This document shows, piece by piece, positions 18,919 through 21,078 of a DNA stretch of 21,078 nucleotides. The position numbers and the translations under genes were made by a program. The DNA is from CAZRUA01 sp964603125 (GTDB taxonomy: Bacteria; Bacteroidota; Bacteroidia; B-17B0; Aurantibacillaceae): positions 1 through 21,078 of the forward strand of contig CAZRUA010000061.1 in NCBI GenBank assembly GCA_964603125.1. Reading direction: 5' to 3'. The notes under the pieces are model-generated. The model worked only from the letters and a program-made list of their open reading frames with translations, ran no database searches and was not told where the DNA came from. Each line of letters opens with the position of its first letter. Position 1 is the first letter of the stretch.

Positions 18919-21078
18919 ATGATAAAAAATATGAAGAAATTTAAAGTATTAATTGTTGCATTATTCATCGTAGCAACTCATAAAGCGCAAACGTTTTATG
19001 ATTTAAATACAATCCAAAACATTCAAATCACGTTTTCTCAAACCAATTGGGATTATATGCTGGACACAGCTACTGCCGGAAGTGAAGGTTATATTATGGC
19101 TCAATCTGTGAGTATTAACGGAACTGTGTTTGATAGTGTAGGGGTGAAGTATAAAGGAAATAGTTCTTATAATGCAAACCAAGTTAAAAACCCGTTTCAT
19201 ATTGAACTAGATACTTATAAAGCGCAAAACTACCAAGGGTACACTGATATTAAGCTGAGTAATGTGGCAAAAGACCCATCATTTTTACGCGAAGTATTAT
19301 CTTACAAAATATTGCGTCAGTATATGGATGCGCCTCTATCAAACTATGCTGTAGTTTATGTTAATGGAGTTCAAATAGGTTTGTACTCTAGTTCAGAATC
19401 TGTTTCCAAGAAATTTGTGGATAATCATTTTTATTCAAACAACAATACTTTTGTAAAATGTAACCCTATTGGTGGCGCAGGTCCTGGCTCAACAGCTAAA
19501 CCTAATTTGGTTTATTTAGGAATAGATAGCGCTTCTTATTCAGCGGCTTACGAGCTCCAATCTACAGTAGCTTGGAAAGATTTAATTGCTTTATGTGATA
19601 CCTTAGCAAATAACACAAGTAATTTACCTAAAATTTTGGATGTTGATAGAGCTATTTGGATGATGGCTTTTGATAATACCTTTGTTAATTTGGATAGCTA
19701 TATAGGTGGTTTTGCCCAAAATTATTACTTGTATCAAGATGATAACAATCGTTTTAATCCCGTTATATGGGATTTAAACGAATGTTTTGGAACATTTAGT
19801 AGTACGGGCACAACAAATTTAACTTCAACCACAACTAAGCAACAAATGACTCACTTATTGCATCAAAACGATGCTGCGTGGCCATTGATTCAAAAAGTTT
19901 TAGCAATACCAATGTATAAGCGAATGTATGTGGCACATATGAAAACAATTTTACAGGAAAATATTGCAAGTAACTCTTATTACACAGAGGCGCAGGCCTT
20001 ACAAGCAGTTATAAACACAGCTGTACAAAGCGATCCAAATAAGTTTTATACGTATACACAATACCAAAATAATTTAACTACCGACGTAGCATCGGGTATG
20101 ACTAGTGCACCAGGTTTAACAAATTTAATGAATGCTCGTAATACTTATTTAATGTCTCAAGCAGATTTTACAGCAACTCAACCAACGATATCAGCTATAA
20201 ATAATGCGCCATTAAATCCTGTTTTAAATTCAACAGTATCAATAACAGCAAATGTAGTAAACACAAATACCAATGCTGTTTATCTTGGTTATAGATATGC
20301 TATTGATAAGCCTTTTGTGCGTGTATTGATGTATGATGATGGAGCACATGGTGATGGAGCTTCGGGCGATAATGTTTATGGTGCTAGTATCTCGGTAACA
20401 AGTTCCTTCATACAATATTATATTTATGCTGAGAATAATAATGCAGGAATTTTTTCTCCAGTACGCGCTGAACATGAGTTTTATACAATAAATGCTAGCT
20501 ATTCAACATTAGGTGCCGGAGAATTAGTAATTAATGAATTTATGGCAGTAAATAATGCAACAGTTCAAGATCCATCAGGGTCTTATTCAGATTGGATTGA
20601 GCTATATAATAATACGGGGAATTACATTAATTTAAGTAACCTTTATTTGTCAGATGATGCACTGACTCCATTGAAATGGAGATTCCCTGATAATACAATT
20701 CTAGCTCCTTATGCTTATCAAGTGGTTTGGGCTGATAACGACACAACTCAAAGCGGTTTGCATGCTAATTTTAAATTAACTGCTGCAGGCGAAGATTTAA
20801 TGTTATCGTATGCTAACGGAAATGTTTTGGAATTGCTTGCATTTCCTGCGCAAAGCGCAAATGTTTCCTATGAGCGTTGCCCAAATGCTACAGGGGCATT
20901 TGCTTATCAAGTAGCTCCAACTTATTTAGCAGTGAATTGTGTTGCAACAGGAATTGCTGAAAACTTAAGCTTTACAACAAAAGTTAATGTGTTTCCAAAT
21001 CCAACTTCTAGTCAATTATTTTTGCAAAGTAACGAAAGCATAAAAAAGATTGAGTTATTTAATGCCCTTGGTGAGTGC
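18919..21078 (+). CDS. CotH-kinase / lamin-tail / T9SS surface protein (3' end outside window)
   Basis: The frame is open from 18919 to the last base (720 codons) without a stop. Signal peptide: MKKFKVLIVALFIVATHKAQ; either the ATG at 18919 or the one at 18931 could start it. Next comes a CotH-like atypical kinase domain (about residues 30-400) with VKYKGNSS (76-83), NYAVVYVNGVQIGLY and FNPVIWDLNECFG (279-291), where D285 is the likely metal residue. CotH proteins in spores phosphorylate coat proteins. A region near 425-530 contains an Asp/Gly loop (DDGAHGDGASGDNVYGA). A lamin-tail domain starts at ELVINEFMAVNN (about 536) and runs to about 660. From about residue 687 a T9SS type A sorting domain starts (VNVFPNPTSSQLFLQ), cut by the window end. 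Probably exported through T9SS. Confidence 0.88.
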   Translation, partial: MIKNMKKFKVLIVALFIVATHKAQTFYDLNTIQNIQITFSQTNWDYMLDTATAGSEGYIMAQSVSINGTVFDSVGVKYKGNSSYNANQVKNPFHIELDTYKAQNYQGYTDIKLSNVAKDPSFLREVLSYKILRQYMDAPLSNYAVVYVNGVQIGLYSSSESVSKKFVDNHFYSNNNTFVKCNPIGGAGPGSTAKPNLVYLGIDSASYSAAYELQSTVAWKDLIALCDTLANNTSNLPKILDVDRAIWMMAFDNTFVNLDSYIGGFAQNYYLYQDDNNRFNPVIWDLNECFGTFSSTGTTNLTSTTTKQQMTHLLHQNDAAWPLIQKVLAIPMYKRMYVAHMKTILQENIASNSYYTEAQALQAVINTAVQSDPNKFYTYTQYQNNLTTDVASGMTSAPGLTNLMNARNTYLMSQADFTATQPTISAINNAPLNPVLNSTVSITANVVNTNTNAVYLGYRYAIDKPFVRVLMYDDGAHGDGASGDNVYGASISVTSSFIQYYIYAENNNAGIFSPVRAEHEFYTINASYSTLGAGELVINEFMAVNNATVQDPSGSYSDWIELYNNTGNYINLSNLYLSDDALTPLKWRFPDNTILAPYAYQVVWADNDTTQSGLHANFKLTAAGEDLMLSYANGNVLELLAFPAQSANVSYERCPNATGAFAYQVAPTYLAVNCVATGIAENLSFTTKVNVFPNPTSSQLFLQSNESIKKIELFNALGEC

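Noticed and set aside
1..21078. Mobile elements, CRISPR arrays, prophage, toxin-antitoxin pairs
   Set aside because: No transposase, integrase, regular spaced repeats or recognisable toxin motifs were seen on either strand.

Overview
The window comes from an AT-rich Bacteroidota chromosome. Reasons: exact TAnnTTTG -7 boxes lie just upstream of several genes; leaders are A-rich with no Shine-Dalgarno; two proteins carry type IX secretion (T9SS) C-terminal sorting domains (FPNP motifs); and it holds families typical of the phylum (DUF4270 lipoprotein, TPR-SpoIIE sensor phosphatase, WD40-like/BNR propellers). I cannot name a genus. I saw no phage, transposon, CRISPR, tRNA or rRNA.

Layout. 1-1654 (+): 3' part of a DUF4270-type surface protein, then a small secreted protein. 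1655-3300: a glutamate dehydrogenase gene with a good promoter, phased direct repeats upstream and two hairpins downstream, one a strong terminator with a GAAA loop. 3326-6370 (+): small orphan genes, a five-helix membrane protein, a DUF1801 protein, a T9SS-sorted propeller protein, an overlooked 40-residue reading frame and a cupin. 6418-9613 (+): a two-part TPR/SpoIIE phosphatase sensor, an elongation factor P-like gene, and a TTG-started ferredoxin-fold protein.

9619-14649 (-): the most interesting part. A Crp/Fnr regulator is followed by a tight seven-gene unit: a YgaP/DUF2892 membrane protein, two single-domain rhodaneses, a Cys-rich small membrane protein, an OsmC-like protein, a thioredoxin, and a lipoprotein fusing rhodanese to thioredoxin. 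Together they look like a sulfane-sulfur (persulfide) or thiol-redox handling system that spans cytoplasm and envelope. A GTGAC-N4-GTTAC near-palindrome overlaps the regulator's stop codon. It sits about 41 bases before the predicted start of the operon, the position of a class II activator site. An RNase Z-like hydrolase with an unusual metal motif lies downstream. A TM-plus-PH-like protein and an ABM-fold protein lie upstream of the regulator.

14673-18040 (-): a perfect 14-bp hairpin and a 1106-residue BNR/Asp-box propeller protein. 18154-21078 (+): a secreted orphan protein, then a large CotH-kinase/lamin-tail/T9SS protein that runs off the window.

Several obvious long reading frames begin at unlikely upstream TTG or ATG codons. 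I moved their starts and give the reasons in the entries.
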